Shown piece after piece: positions 34,855-46,471 of a DNA stretch of 64,000 nt. Location: the NCBI GenBank assembly GCA_024362935.1, contig JANCRA010000028.1:3942501-4006500 (forward strand), written 5' to 3'. The number at the start of each line of letters is the position of its first letter. The stretch's first letter is position 1. A program made the position numbers and the translations under genes. The notes under the pieces are model-generated. The model had not been told where the DNA came from, ran no database searches, and saw only the letters and a list, made by a program, of their open reading frames with translations. This DNA is from Setophaga petechia. Its lineage: Eukaryota; Chordata; Aves; Passeriformes; Parulidae.

Positions 34855-37800
34855 GTGAGCGCCTGCCCGGCCCTAGCCCGGCTCCGCCGGCCCGCACAGC
34901 CCTGACGCTCCGCTCCTTCCCCGCAGGGTCCGTATCCAGCGGGTCTCGCCGGCCGGGCCTCTCCTGCCGCGGGTGCCGCCGCTCGCCGGCCCCGAGCGGC
35001 CGGGCCGGGCCGACCGCGCCGCCGATGCGGGAGCGGTGCCGCTGCGGGTGACCGCGGCCTCTCGCGCAGGCGCCCAGCGACCCCCGGAGGACGAGGAGGA
35101 GGAGGTCGAGGTGGGGTGGCAGGAGAAGCTCTTCAGCCAGGTGGGTTCGTGGAGAGGGGGGCGGGAAGGGCTTAGCGGGTTGGGTCAGATCGGAGGCGAT
35201 CACGGGGATATCCAGTCTGACTCCCCTGCTCAGGCAGGGACCCCACAGCACGCTGCTCAGGGTTGTGTCCTGAACTGTGGCTTTGAAATACCTCTGGTGA
35301 GAAAGACTCCACGCCCTCTCTGGGCAGCCTGGTCAGAGCTTGGTAACGGCGCAGGGAAGAAGTTCTTCCTTGTGTTCAGGTGGAACTTTCTGGGCATCAT
35401 TTCCTGCCCGTTGCACTTGTCCCATTGCTGGTCCCCAAGGAGCAGAGCCTCGTCCGTGCTCTGACCCCTCCTTGCAGACGCTGACAGACAGGGATGAGGT
35501 ATCCTCTCAATGTCTCTTCTCGAGGCTGGACAGCCCCAGCTCCCTCAGCTTTTCATCATAAGAAAAGTGTTCCTTGATGAACTTTGTCACCCTCTGCTGA
35601 ACCTGCTCCAGGAGCTCTATGTGTCTCCTCTCCTGTCCAGAACTGGACAGGCTTGGGGGAGCTTCCTGACACCCCTTTTTGTGCACCTCACTGTGGGGTT
35701 CCTTGTTTCAGGGCGATCTACTGTGCCCAAAGCTTTCCAGGTGGGCATCAGTGCTGCTGCTGGCTGCTACATGCCTGAGCAGTGTTGGAGCTGCTCTGGG
35801 GCTTGGGTTATTTTCTGGGATTCCCAAAGTGTCTTGTCTCTGGTGTGACTTTGGGAAAAAGCTGAAAAATATTTGTGGCTTTTCCAAAGCTGGTGAAAGG
35901 CAGCTGTTTGTGCTTTACCTGTGGTGCTGTCAGTTTGAGGTGGATCTGTACCTGAATGAGTCAGCCTGCCAGACTCCCCTGGACTGGCAGTACCATGAGG
36001 AGATCCGGAAACTGGAGAAGGCTGGAGGTCGGAAGAACAGTCGCATCTTCACCTACACCGACCACGACCGATTCACCAACCTAGAGGAGGTACCAGCTCT
36101 CAGTTACTCTATGTCTGTCACAACTTCCAGTCCTACTGCAGAGGGAGCATTTCTTGGTTCTCAGCTGGACAGATACCCTGAGTGTAGGAGAACTGCTGCA
36201 AAGCAGTTTCCCCTGGTGCCCCAGATGTGGGGTGGGATGTCCTTGGTTCAGAGTGATGGTCAGGACAGCCAGAGGGACTTGGCTCTGTAGGAACACTGCT
36301 CTCTAGGAAGCTTGCTGGGTGGAGTGAGCTGTATTTTGCCACGAGAACAGTGAAGGAATTCTGCAGTCATTTAGCAATTTGTCCTTGCACATGGTTGTGT
36401 GCATATCTGTTCCCTCCTCTGTTGGGAAAGATGTCCAGTTAAGCTGGTTCCTGTCTGTTCTTCCAGCTCTGCCAGAAGGTAACTGACTTGGATCATGAAG
36501 AGCCATCGTATCTGGTCGAGAGGATGGCCAATGTGAGGAGGAGAAGACAGGACCGTAGGCCTGTGTGAGTTCAAATTCAGGCTTGGAGCTTGTTCATGCA
36601 GGTTTCATTGTGCCTGGTCCGTGGGAGCTGGTGGCTTGTGCTGTATTACACACATAATCCAGCTCCGTGACTCCTCATCATGGTGGGTTTAAGGTGAGCT
36701 GTGACTGGTGCTGTTTTCTTGTTGACAGAGAAGCAAGTTCTCTGAAGTCAAAAATCATCACCTGGGAACCTTCAGAAGAATTTATAAAGAACAATCATGT
36801 CATTAACACACCTGTCCAGACCATGTACATCATGGGGGACTTGGGACCTTACGGGAAGTAAGTAAAATCCTGAAGTGATCATAATTTTCCAAAAGAAAAT
36901 CCATTTTTCCTCCTTACTCAAAACTCCTGTTGCTTTCATTAGTTAGAGGGGGAGAATTCTAAGAGCTCAGTAATGTGGGCTGCAATTTCTTTCTTCCTCT
37001 TTCTTCAGTTGGGAGGTAGCTGAGTGTGTGCATCCAAAAGGCTTCTAAACCAATGTAGGAAAGTGTGCATGTGTTCCCTTCTGTACCCCCAGGTTCCTTT
37101 ACCAGCTCTGGTGTTCCAGAGCAAGAGAGTGTCCATGTTCTCTGTTCAGACTGTGTTTTCCTGGTGTTCTTCTTCAGGCTTGGTCAGAAGGAGTACGAAA
37201 ATGTGCTTTGCACAATCAAGGTGGATGGCAATGGGGTGATCACAGTGAAGCCTGACTTCACTGGCACCAAAGGAGCCTACAGGTGAGTGGAGCAGGGCTG
37301 GGACCTCTCCTGGGACTGGGGCTAGGGGCTGAAATGGCTGTTTCCTGGTCACCCTTTGGGCAGGGGATAAGCACTTAAATTGAGAAATATTTCATTTATT
37401 TCAGAGATTTCTAGGGAAATATTATTGTGTACTTACACTCAGTGGCACTGTGTGTGTGCTGTGAGGGGCTTTGGGGCAAGTCTCTGGGGATGCAGGTTAT
37501 CATGGAATCATGGAATGGTTTGGGTTGGATGGGACCTTAAAGCCCATCTCATTCCACCCCTGCCATGGCAGGGACACCTTCCCCTAGCCCAGGCTGCTCC
37601 AAGCCCCATCCAGCCTGGCTTTGGGCACTTGCAGGGATGAGGCAGCCCCAGCTGCTCTGGGCAACCTGTGCCAGGGCCTCCCCACCCTCAGAGGGAAGAA
37701 TTTCTTCCTAATACCCATCTAACCCTGCCCTCTGTCAGTTTGAAGCCATTCCCCCTTGTTCTATCACTACATCCTTTGTAAAATGATGCATGTGATGGAT

Positions 37801-40800
37801 GCAAGCAAGTTTTCCATTTTGAGGGAATGGTGCTGGCAGGTAGCTGGGAGTGAGGAGAGGGCTGTGAGTGCCCTTGTCTCACTGCACAGGCTGGGTAGAG
37901 GGGGCACTGCTGGGTCAGGAGGGCCCCATTGATACCTGTGCCTATTCTCTGCATAATGGGGGAGTTTTTCCCATGTGTTTTGGGGCTCTGCAGGATCGAG
38001 GTGGATGGAGAGAAGCGAGAGGTGTGGGAATACACCATTGAGAATGCATCTGCCCAGGTGCAGCCAGAGGAGGAGGAGCGTGAGCAGCGTGTGTTCAGAG
38101 AGGTAAGTGCTGGCCACGGAGCATATTCACTAGTTCTGAGAAACAGAGGGAGCTCAGATCATCATGGAGATGGAACTGCTGGTGCTCTGCACACCTGAAG
38201 GGACAAAATGTCACTGCCCTGAGCCTCATCATCTCAGGGATCTGAGAACTACAGCAAATACTCTCTGCTTCATCCTTAAAGAGACCTTGTCTATGGCTCT
38301 CCTGCCTCTGGCTGCAGTGCTTTAGAGAGTGAGAACTGATGCAAGAACCCACCCAACTGCATGCCTTCCTAGTGTCACCTGCCACTGTTTTTCCTTCCCT
38401 TTTGAGCAGTGGGCAAACCCTTTCCTTAATCTTCTTGCCGCCTGTATATTTATTAAATGGTGTCTTGTTATCTGTAATGTCCCAGGATATTGGGATCTCA
38501 TTTCACATCTTGATTTTTCTGAATTGCCTTTTTGTCTCTTGACAGTTTATGAAAGTACTTTTTGCTTTAGATTTTTATTTGTGCACTTCTTTACTGATTT
38601 TGTGGTCACCAAGGAAATCATGATTTCACTACACTGATCTCTGCCTGGCCATTTCCTTGGAATAGTTTGTACTTGTATTTTTCAGACATCATTTAAGATC
38701 TGATTCTTCAGAGCTTCTTTTCCCTTAAAACTGGCCTTGGAGAACCAAAACTGAAGTTCTGTGCAGTGTTAGCAGTTATGCATCTGTGTTCTATTAGATA
38801 ATTATAGTCTCCATATTTATTGTAACAACCTCACATATGCTAAGCCTGGTAATGACTTGAGTTTAAATTATATACAGTTTAAGTTTTGCAGTAGATATAA
38901 TCAAAATATCACTCTGTTTTTGTTGTTGTTGTGTGTGTTCCCAGCTGTACGGGCGGCACAGGGATTACCTCAATGGGCTCGTGGGCTCAGACTTTGAGAT
39001 GGTGAGTTCCAGAGGCACTGCCAGGGACTGGAGCTCTGTTGTCTTTGGGGTCTGGTGATCTGGCTCACACAGTTTGCACTTGCAGCACAGTCTCCAGAGA
39101 CTGTTTTGCTCTGGAGGTGGGTGGGATGCTTTTACTTTGTGGCTTCAAGCAGAAAACTGGGTCAGAAGGGACAAGTGGCAGAGGATTTGGGGTCTGCAGA
39201 GATCCATCCTGCCTGTTCAGGGCTTGCTGAACACTGCAGTCTCTGTGAGGCTGTGCAGTGCCTCAAGGCCTGTGATTGTTGTACTTTGAGAAGGAAGGGG
39301 GGTTTATGCCTTCAGGGATAGTGGTTGCTGTTAACTTCTTCAGTATTAAACAGCTCTATGTGCCACTTTGTGCAAATAAACAGCCCCTCAGACTCTGACT
39401 CATGCAGTTTCCATTCTCACTGAATTATCTAAACTGCAATCTTTTTTTTGCTCATATATTGTTTGACAATACAGTGAATACAAATCAGGGGAATACAATA
39501 CAAAACAGTGAAAGTTGTGCTTTCCAGTACTTTGATAGAGTGCTTCCCTCTGCTACCTCATTTTGGTCAAATGCAAGAACATGACAGAAGAAGGACTGTG
39601 ATTTCTGCAAGTGACTTCTCACTGTGTGTTCTATCAATCTTGACATCTGTAAGAGACCTGTTTACAGAACAGTAAATTCCTGCAGGCTGGGCTTTGGGGG
39701 GGGTTTGGTCTCTTTAGAGCCTCTTTCCAGAGGGACTGTTCCCTTCTGGAAGGGATAGGACAAATCATGCCTCCTCCCTGGCCAGAGCAGTAAATCATTC
39801 ATGTCTGAAAATCCATGAAATACCTGTGTGAGATGCTGTTGGGAAGGAATTGTTGAGGTTGCACCAGTGGTTGGTGAGCTCTTTATCTTTTTTATCTGCT
39901 AATTTTTCCAGCCTCTTCCTGGTACTCTGAGACTTGTCGTGAATGGAGAAATAGGTGAGTTCTTATTCTAAAAGAGCCAATGTGGGTGTGCTAGGATGGC
40001 TGAGGGTGTGATCCAAGGAATTTTGAATCCCTAGATTCAAGAGGCCCTAGAATCCTTTACTTCCTCCTTCTCCTCCTTGTTTCCTGTAGATTAATCCCTT
40101 GAGAGGCATTTACAGGTGGGAGGTTACAAATGCTGTTCTAAGAAGGCCTGGATCTGAAAAAAGGAGAGCAGATTGCTATAATATCTATTAATTTCCCAAA
40201 GAAACCAATTAAATGTGTGAACTCCCTCATCTGGTTAGTGAAAGAGAGACAGGGCTAGTCTGGAGGAGGAATCTTCTCTGTGGGTTATCTCCTGTTACTT
40301 TGAAGGCTTTTCCCAGCTTCCAGCAGTAACTGATTTTCCTTGAGGTTATTGGTGGTGGCTCTCCCAAAAATCTACAGTGAATGCTGGAAGAATTTGTATG
40401 GAATCAAACAGCTGAAGTTCATTCTCTCTCCACAGTTTCAGCTCAAGGCTATGAGTATGACAACCTTTATGTGCATTTCTTCCTGGAGCTGCCTGACCGT
40501 GAGTATTCACATTCCCAGCCACATCACAGCAGTTGGAGAGGTGAAACAGGCATTGGCTGTTCCATCAGACCAGCTCTCCTGGGAGTCAGCAAAAATTAAT
40601 GTTGAGGCTGGGATCTAGTCAGAGGTCTTAAGAGCTAAAATGGCAGAACTCAGCTCAGGCTGGGACATAGAGGTGGTGGTGACCAGTCTGTCCAAACTTC
40701 TTTCCTTATCTTGCAGAGAACAACCTTCCTGTGCTCCCCACTACAATGATCTTGTCTGATTTCAGTGCTTGCAGTCATGCTTTGTACTGATATTAACATA

Positions 40801-43800
40801 TTAAATTTTGATGGATACATAAGGCTCCCAGCACTTACATGCATATCCTGCTGCATGTTTAATTCTCCTAAAGCTATGGCTCTGCCTCCCCTCTCTGGAT
40901 ATATCTGTCAAGATACCACTTCTGCTACTCAGTACATTTAGATAAGGCTCTGCTTTTCTCTTGACCTGAATTGATTCTTTTCATGGACAGTTCAGGGTGT
41001 TCTAAAGAGCAGTGCCTGCAACAGGACAGGGAAAAGTCATTTGAGGAACAGCTCAGAGAGCCTGGAGAAGAGGAGGCTCAGGAGGGACCTTCTCACTCTA
41101 CAGCTCCCTGACAGGAGGGGTCAGGCTCTGCTCCCAGACAAGTAACAGGACAAGAGGAAACAGCCTCAAGTTGCACCAAGGGAGGTTCAGGCTGGACATG
41201 AGGAAGAATTTCTCTATGGAAAGGGTGGTCAGACATTGGAAGAAGCTGCCCAGGGCAGTGGTAGAGTTCCCATCCCATGTCCAAGGAATGGCTGGGTGTG
41301 GCACTCAATGCTCTGGCCTGGTAGACAAGGAGAGGATTGCTCACAGGTTGGATTTGATAATATTGGAGGGCTTTTCCAACCTTAATGATTCTGTGAATGT
41401 CAGGGTGGGTGACATTTCTTTTTACCCCAGTCATCACATTGCCCTTTGAGGTGCCCTGGTTTGTCTCTTTGGCCTCACCCCAAGCCTTCATCCTCTCCTG
41501 TCCCCTGCAGAGTGGTCGAGCTCCCCGTTCCAGCAGCTCTCAGGAGTGACACAGACCTGTGCCACCAAGGCAGTGGGCTGGGTAAGGACACTTTCACACC
41601 TGCAGAGCACTTTGAACAGGCAGTCTCTGGAGTGGAGCATGTGTAACAAACTGCAGATATATTCAGCAACTGTCCTGCGTTGGGGGCTCCTTTCAAAACC
41701 AGAGCATGTTCAAGATTCTCTTTATTCTAATTATACTTGGCATTTTTTCAAAAGTCCAAATAATTTTTTTCACTGTCTCCAAATAAAACTGAACCAAATA
41801 AAACTACTCCCAAGCATTTTCTGGAATTTCAGTTTTTTACTCATTTTTGCTGACTGATTGCCTTTGGAGCTTTCATTTTTGTGTTCTCCAAAGCTCTGAG
41901 TTAACCAAGCATTGTTCCATCTTGCCTGGGGCATTAATGTGCAGAGACTCTATGTTGATTTTGAATTTTATCAGCTTTTAAATGTATTTTATATGTTTTC
42001 AATATTACAAAAACAGTTATCAGACAGCATTTTAATAATACCATTGTTTGAGGTACTCTGCTTGGCTTGGCCCCTGTAAAGTTTGAGGCTGCCCTGTAGT
42101 TATGCAATTGACTGAGTTTTCATTTGAGGTGTGTCACTCCCCTTTTCCATTATTTTCAACATCCTATTCCATGGACATGGCACTGGAGAGTGTATGCAGG
42201 TCCATCCTGCAGTCACATGTTTGTTAGTGGGATGTAATTGATCTTTTTGGGCAGCATCACCTGCTTTCTACCATTAGTTCCTTTCTCCCAGTTCTCTATG
42301 CCCTCTGCAGTGCTGATGATGAATTCTCCAGGAATCTGATCTCCACTCTGTTCTTTCTCTAGGATAATGTGGCATACTTCTGCTACCCCTTCACTCTGGA
42401 TGTTTTTTACACCCAAGAAGATGAAGGTGTGTTTCCTTGTTACTCTGAAATCCTTTGGTCCCACTGTGGCTGTCATGCTGTCTGTCCTGTTGGAGATGAA
42501 AGGATAGAGGGAAATGTTTCTGGTTCAACAAAAGTTCACCCTGTCACCACGCAGCCCCTGGACACATCCTGAGTTTGCCCAGGAATCCATTAGCATTTTT
42601 ATGGATTCATTGATGTTGCCCTGTTTCTAGGCTGTAGGCAGCTTCATCCAGTTGGAAAACTGCTTGGATCCTGGCTTGTCTCTTTAAACCTGGAGTGCAG
42701 GGCTGTGTTGCCTTGCCTGCACAGAGCCCTGGGATGCTGCAGCTGGAGAACCAGGCAGCTTTTTTATACACAGCTAAAACTCTGTGCTGAGTCTTACATT
42801 TGTAGACGTGCTCAGTGACCTGTATAATCCCTAGATAGTTCATGTCACTTTGAAACTTCAGCTCTATTTTAAGCTGAGCTTCTGCCTGTTCCTGCTGCTT
42901 CTTCACCAATCCTATTGCTCTGTGGATGCAATTGCTGGGGACAGCACTGTGGCATGCCTTGCCACTTGAATCCAATGTACACTTTGGATCTGGGTATTCA
43001 ACCAACACTAATGAATTTTCAGACTAGAAGAAACAAAATGAGTTTGTTTCAGTGTGGAAAAAAATGCTTGGAGAGACGTAGGAGAATCCAAGTTAATATT
43101 CCCCCAATAGCAGTGGGAAAGGTCAGAGATAAACAAGTTCTGCTGTTTGGCTTCAGATCATTCACAAAAGATTGTCTTGACTCTCTGAGATAATTGAAAG
43201 CCCAGTCTGGACTTGCTCTTAAAGAATTTTCCCTAATTTTTATCTTCAATAATTCTGTTTTCAGCCTCAAATCTGAGGGTTCAGCTTTTACAGGGGAAAC
43301 TAATCAACCATAATAGAAATACAGAAAGGACTGTGGTGGAAGGGTGCTGGAGTGTGTTCAGAGAGGGAGCAGAACTGGGGGAAGGGTCTGGAGCACAAGG
43401 AATAGCTGAGGGAGCTGGGCAGACTCAGCCTGGAGACAAGGAGGCTTGGGGAGGACCTTCTCACTCTCTACAATTCCCTGACAGGAGGGTGCAGCCCCCT
43501 GGGGATTGGGCTCTACTCCCAGAGAGCAAGGGGCAGGACAAGAGGAAACCTCAGGTTGCTCCAGGGGAGGCTCAGGCTGGACACTAGGAGGGATTTATTC
43601 CTATAATGGGTGTCAGGTTGCCCAGGGAGGTGATGGAGTCCCCATCTCTGGAGGTATCCAAGGAAGGACTGGAGGTGGCACTCAGTGCTCTAGTCTGAGT
43701 GACAAGGTGGGGATTGGTCACAGGTTAAACTCAAAAGATTTTGGAGGTCTTTTCCAAGCTAAATGCTTCTCTGATTCTTTGGCTTCCTACTAGTGGAGTT

Positions 43801-46471
43801 GGGCATTTAGTATTCTTTTTCTCACTGATAGTCTCCTTCCCAAAGCTGTGACCTGCTCCTCATCTTGCAGACAGTCTCCCTCAGTGGCCTGTTCTCTACT
43901 TTGAGGTCCTATCCCTGGATTTCTGGCAGAGGTATCGTGTGGAAGGATATGGGTCCTTGGTGCTGCCAACAAGTCCAGGTAAAGCATCCTTGGGACATTG
44001 TGTTAATTGTCTGGGAAAATGAGCTGAGTGGTTCCTCTTGGGAAGGGATTCAGCCAGTCCCAGGGACTTGGTGTACTCAAGGGAGCAGTCAGCTGTCTGG
44101 GGTGCAGCAAAGAAGAATGTGAGGCACATCGGGAGCTGCTGCCCTTGATCCTTTGATACTGCCATACTTTATCTGGTGTGATAAAGCTCTGGGGTGATGC
44201 TGTGCATCCACCTGTACAGTGGCAGTACTCTGTGTCCCATGTGGGATCTGGGAGTGACCCCTGTGTGTTGTGGGGAGATGCTGCTGTTGGGCAGAGGGTA
44301 CTTCCAGCATTGGCTGTGTGACTAGAATGGGCTGACTCAATGGGAACATGCTTTTAGAGCATTTCTGATACTGTGCAGCGTTTCCATTTCTAGACAGCTC
44401 TGGGTTGGGTCAGCAGGTATCCACCTGCCTTTGCTGTCCTTTGTGACTGAATAAATCACAGGTCACAGCTGCTAAGCTGTCCTCTTGTCCTGGGCCAGGT
44501 GTCCACATGCTCACCATCCCTACCTGGCGTCCCGTGGGCCTGGGACCTGTGGCTGAGATGAGGAGGTTTTTCATTGGGGGATCTCCTGAGTTGGAGGACT
44601 TAACCTACATCCGGATACCTTCGACCTTCAAGGTGGGCTCAGCTGCAGAGTAGCCTCTTGCCAGGATGTGGTGCATTTTGCCCTTTGGTTCAGGTGTCCC
44701 ATGGTCAGCCTGGACCAGATTTGAACAAGGATGAGCTTCTAGTCCTGTCCCTCTCACTGAAGAAATGTCTCCTCTGTGAGTCTTGCAATCCTGAACAGAG
44801 GAATGTGCAAACACTGAGGCAGAGATGTGCCTTCTGAGGGGTGAGGAGCTTAGAGAAGTGGGGGAGCATGGGCCAAAGCCTTGGCTTGCCCTCCTTATAC
44901 AGTGTTTGTCAGGTCAGCATTTGGTACCAGCTGTAGACTGCTCCTGGGTTTCTGTGAGGAATTTGGGCTGTTTTATGCCTGGAACAGCTTCCTGAAGCAA
45001 GAAGCTGATGGGTGTGAGGCAGGTAGAAACTTCATGTTCTTTAGTAAGCTGCAGAGGTGGCTGCTGAGCAGGGTGATGTTAGTGGCAGCTGTGTGTGGGA
45101 ACAAGCCCTGAAGCAGTTGTTGAAACCCGGCCCCAGCACTGCACTGTCAGCTTGCAAGTGTTTAGGTCCTGCCCTCAACACATCCTGGAACTATGTACCC
45201 TTCTTTCCAGCCTTGCAGGGAAGGGAGGACTGTGCCCACAGGAGTTTGTGCTCTGGTGGAACATGCTTGTTTTCCCTGTGGGGTTGCTCTAACCTGTGCC
45301 ATCCCCACAGGGAAAGCGCTTGAGCCGCTTTGGTTTCCGGACAGAGACCACAGGGAGCGTCACCTTCCGGCTCTACTGCCTGCAGCAGTCCAGGTGAGTG
45401 CAGCAAAGGGAGTGTGAGCTCCATCAGCTCCATCTCCTGTGCTGCTTTTGGCAGCCCTGAGCTGCTGGTGTGCTTGTGTGCAGAGCCTTCCTGGAGAACA
45501 GTGCCCTGAGGCAGCGCATGCAGAGTGTCCTGGACCGACTGGGAGGCTTCAGCCAGCAGAGCTCTGTCTACAATGTTTTGGGTGAGGCCTTCAGTGTCAT
45601 TCTGTCTTGGTGAGCTTTGGCTCCCTTTTTACAGAGTGGGCCGGATATTTCAGGATAATCCATTAGTGTGGGAGTGATTCCCCTCCCTGTGAGCTCTCAA
45701 AGTCCATGGCAGAGGTTAAATGTTCTGCTCTGAGCTGGAAACTTCAGGAGGCATCAGCTCTGAGCGGGCAGGAGGGATAGCCACTGTGTGAGGGCACAGC
45801 CTGGACTGGGCAGAGCTGGTGGCACTAAGGCACAGGCTCTCTCTGATCCCATTGTGTGCAGAAATCAGAGAGCAGCACGTGGAGCAGCAGCAGGTGCTTT
45901 GGTGATGTAACCTATTCATAGAAAGCAGGATCCTGCACTGACGGGATCAACGGGAGACATTGCTCATCCGCTGATGATCGACAAGTCTCAGATTTATTGA
46001 TTAATAGGCACACTTTTATAATCACAGTAATAAGGCTCATACATATTGCAAAAGTAGAGCTCACTATTGGTCAGCTATAAAAAGTCAGTCCCACCTTTCT
46101 CAGGATGTTTGTGGCTTCTTTTTACCTCCTGTTATCACATTTTTTCTTGAACAGCTTCTTGCTCAAGGAAACTGTGTCCTTGAATTAGGCAGCTGTTGCT
46201 TTCTCAGATGTATTTTCTCACGTCTCTTTTCCCATCAACTATGTCTCAATAAAAAAACTGTCCACACTGCACCAGGAGAGATGATGTTCACTGGAAGGAC
46301 ACATCCCTCCCCTTCCCTGAGGCTGTCTCATGCATTCTGGCCTGCTGTCACCTCTGTGTTGCAGAGGCTTTCCAGCGGGCACGGCGCCGGATGCAGGAAG
46401 CGCGGGAGAGCCTTCCCCAGGACCTGATCAGCACCTCTGCCTCTGCTGTGCCCCAGCCACTGGAGCCATGA
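34757..46471 (+). CDS. MKS1: MKS1, complete gene (17 coding exons, 578 aa)
   Basis: Encodes Meckel syndrome type 1 protein, a B9-domain component of the MKS/tectonic module at the ciliary transition zone, where it works with B9D1 and B9D2 to gate membrane-protein entry and support ciliogenesis. Exons: 34757-34854, 34927-35140, 35934-36089, 36467-36564, 36729-36857, 37178-37282, 37994-38102, 38945-39001, 39912-39954, 40436-40498, 41511-41581, 42363-42426, 43871-43978, 44499-44632, 45311-45393, 45484-45581, 46365-46471. All introns are GT-AG. The total is 1737 nt, divisible by three, with no internal stop. Human MKS1 is 559 residues. Strongly conserved blocks include [45 protein letters not shown] (start of the B9/C2-like domain, about residues 325-455) and the C-terminal [16 protein letters not shown]. 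The N-terminal 85 residues are divergent and carry an 8-residue duplication. The start ATG has good Kozak context (G at -3, G at +4), and no upstream in-frame ATG is visible. Confidence 0.97.
34927..35140 (+). CDS. MKS1: MKS1 exon 2 (residues 33-104)
   Basis: Opens with the rest of the split Arg codon, then VRIQRVS. Passes through a GC-rich Pro/Arg/Ala-rich segment that is poorly conserved, then an acidic EDEEEEVEV run and the conserved GWQEKLFSQ. Acceptor CCGCAG, donor GTGGGT, phase 0 at the end. Confidence 0.94.
35200..35760 (-). mobile_element. CR1 LINE fragment in MKS1 intron 2
   Basis: Minus-oriented, diverged CR1: 'gagaaagactccacgccctc', 'gtggaactttctgggcatca' and 'ttcctgcccgttgcacttgt' are standard words from the CR1 3' half. 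Boundaries are approximate. It makes up most of intron 2. Confidence 0.82.
35934..36089 (+). CDS. MKS1: MKS1 exon 3 (residues 105-156)
   Basis: 52 codons starting [18 protein letters not shown] and ending [16 protein letters not shown], closely matching the vertebrate protein. Acceptor TGTCAG, donor GTACCA (weaker +4 to +6 positions), phase 0 at both ends. Confidence 0.96.
36467..36564 (+). CDS. MKS1: MKS1 exon 4 (residues 157-189)
   Basis: Encodes [20 protein letters not shown] followed by [12 protein letters not shown], containing the highly conserved basic run. Acceptor TTCCAG. The GTGAGT donor at 36565 splits a Val codon (GT|A) that is completed by exon 5. Confidence 0.95.
36729..36857 (+). 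CDS. MKS1: MKS1 exon 5 (residues 189-232)
   Basis: Encodes [18 protein letters not shown] then [20 protein letters not shown] and GPYGK. The TWEPSEEF and NNHVINTP blocks are family hallmarks. Acceptor GACAG, donor GTAAGT, ends two bases into a Lys codon. Confidence 0.96.
37178..37282 (+). CDS. MKS1: MKS1 exon 6 (residues 232-267)
   Basis: Encodes [19 protein letters not shown] then [16 protein letters not shown], matching the vertebrate sequence almost residue for residue. Acceptor CTTCAG, donor GTGAGT within the terminal Arg codon. Confidence 0.96.
37499..37790 (-). mobile_element. CR1 LINE 3' fragment in MKS1 intron 6
   Basis: Minus-oriented: begins with a CR1 tail ('catggaatcatggaatggtt'), then 'ccatggcagggacaccttcc', 'ccaggctgctccaagcccca' and 'agggaagaatttcttcctaa'. 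Confidence 0.93.
37994..38102 (+). CDS. MKS1: MKS1 exon 7 (residues 267-303)
   Basis: Encodes [19 protein letters not shown] then [17 protein letters not shown]. The acidic PEEEERE run matches mammalian MKS1. Acceptor CTGCAG, donor GTAAGT, ends in phase 0. Confidence 0.96.
38945..39001 (+). CDS. MKS1: MKS1 exon 8 (residues 304-322)
   Basis: A 57-nt exon encoding [19 protein letters not shown], the counterpart of human LYGRHKEYLSSLVGTDFEM. Flanked by CCCAG and GTGAGT, phase 0 on both sides. Confidence 0.96.
39912..39954 (+). CDS. MKS1: MKS1 exon 9 (residues 323-337)
   Basis: A 43-nt micro-exon encoding [14 protein letters not shown], the lead-in to the B9 domain. Acceptor TTTTTCCAG, donor GTGAGT, ends one base into a Val codon. 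Confidence 0.94.
40436..40498 (+). CDS. MKS1: MKS1 exon 10 (residues 337-358)
   Basis: Encodes [20 protein letters not shown], the first strands of the B9/C2-like domain and among the most conserved stretches of the protein. Acceptor CCACAG, donor GTGAGT, ends one base into a Gln codon. Confidence 0.97.
41030..41402 (+). mobile_element. CR1 LINE fragment in MKS1 intron 10
   Basis: Plus-oriented: 'agcctggagaagaggaggct', 'gaccttctcactctacagct', 'gttcaggctggacatgagga' and a 3' end 'ttccaaccttaatgattctg' typical of CR1. Confidence 0.93.
41511..41581 (+). CDS. MKS1: MKS1 exon 11 (residues 358-381)
   Basis: Encodes [19 protein letters not shown] then AVGW, matching the human [20 protein letters not shown] segment of the B9 domain. 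Acceptor CTGCAG, donor GTAAGG, ends in phase 0. Confidence 0.96.
42363..42426 (+). CDS. MKS1: MKS1 exon 12 (residues 382-403)
   Basis: Encodes [20 protein letters not shown] then E, within the B9 domain. Acceptor TCTCTAG, donor GTGTGT (weaker than its neighbours), ends one base into an Asp codon. Confidence 0.94.
43325..43780 (+). mobile_element. CR1 LINE fragment in MKS1 intron 12
   Basis: Plus-oriented CR1: 'ctcagcctggagacaaggag', 'gaccttctcactctctacaa', 'ggctcaggctggacactagg' and a 3' end near 'ggaggtcttttccaagctaa'. Confidence 0.92.
43871..43978 (+). CDS. MKS1: MKS1 exon 13 (residues 403-439)
   Basis: Encodes [20 protein letters not shown] then [15 protein letters not shown]. The [14 protein letters not shown] core of the B9 domain is essentially invariant. 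Acceptor TTGCAG, donor GTAAAG, ends one base into a Gly codon. Confidence 0.97.
44499..44632 (+). CDS. MKS1: MKS1 exon 14 (residues 439-483)
   Basis: Encodes [20 protein letters not shown] then [20 protein letters not shown] and STFK, covering the end of the B9 domain. Acceptor GCCAG, donor GTGGGC, ends in phase 0. Confidence 0.97.
45311..45393 (+). CDS. MKS1: MKS1 exon 15 (residues 484-511)
   Basis: Encodes [19 protein letters not shown] then RLYCLQQSR, matching human GERLSRFGLRTETTGTVTF. Acceptor CCACAG, donor GTGAGT within the Arg codon. Confidence 0.97.
45484..45581 (+). CDS. MKS1: MKS1 exon 16 (residues 511-544)
   Basis: Encodes [19 protein letters not shown] then [13 protein letters not shown], a predicted helical C-terminal segment. 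Acceptor TGCAG, donor GTGAGG, ends one base into a Glu codon. Confidence 0.96.
45905..46260 (-). mobile_element. Probable solo LTR in MKS1 intron 16
   Basis: Read on the minus strand, this block has the layout of a compact retroviral LTR: a TATAAAA box (about 46,021-46,015), an AATAAA about 20 bp further on, and a GC-richer U5-like end toward 45,912. No internal retroviral sequence adjoins it. The termini are not certain and I found no clean target duplication, so the call rests on promoter/poly(A) architecture and AT-rich character in an otherwise GC-balanced intron. Confidence 0.5.
46365..46471 (+). CDS. MKS1: MKS1 exon 17, last coding exon (residues 544-578 and stop)
   Basis: Encodes [20 protein letters not shown] then [14 protein letters not shown] and a TGA stop at 46,469-46,471. 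Conservation with mammals runs to SLPQDL, after which the tail is species-specific. Acceptor TTGCAG. Confidence 0.96.

Larger units (their letters stand above)
34640..35140 (+). promoter_or_regulatory. MKS1: CpG island promoter of MKS1
   Basis: CpG density rises abruptly where the minisatellite ends and covers MKS1 exons 1 and 2. There is no clear TATA box, as expected for a housekeeping/ciliary gene. The interval 34,738-34,752 contains an X-box-like RFX site (GTTTCC, 3-bp spacer, GAGCGC) with one mismatch to the consensus, read on the minus strand. Confidence 0.75.
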
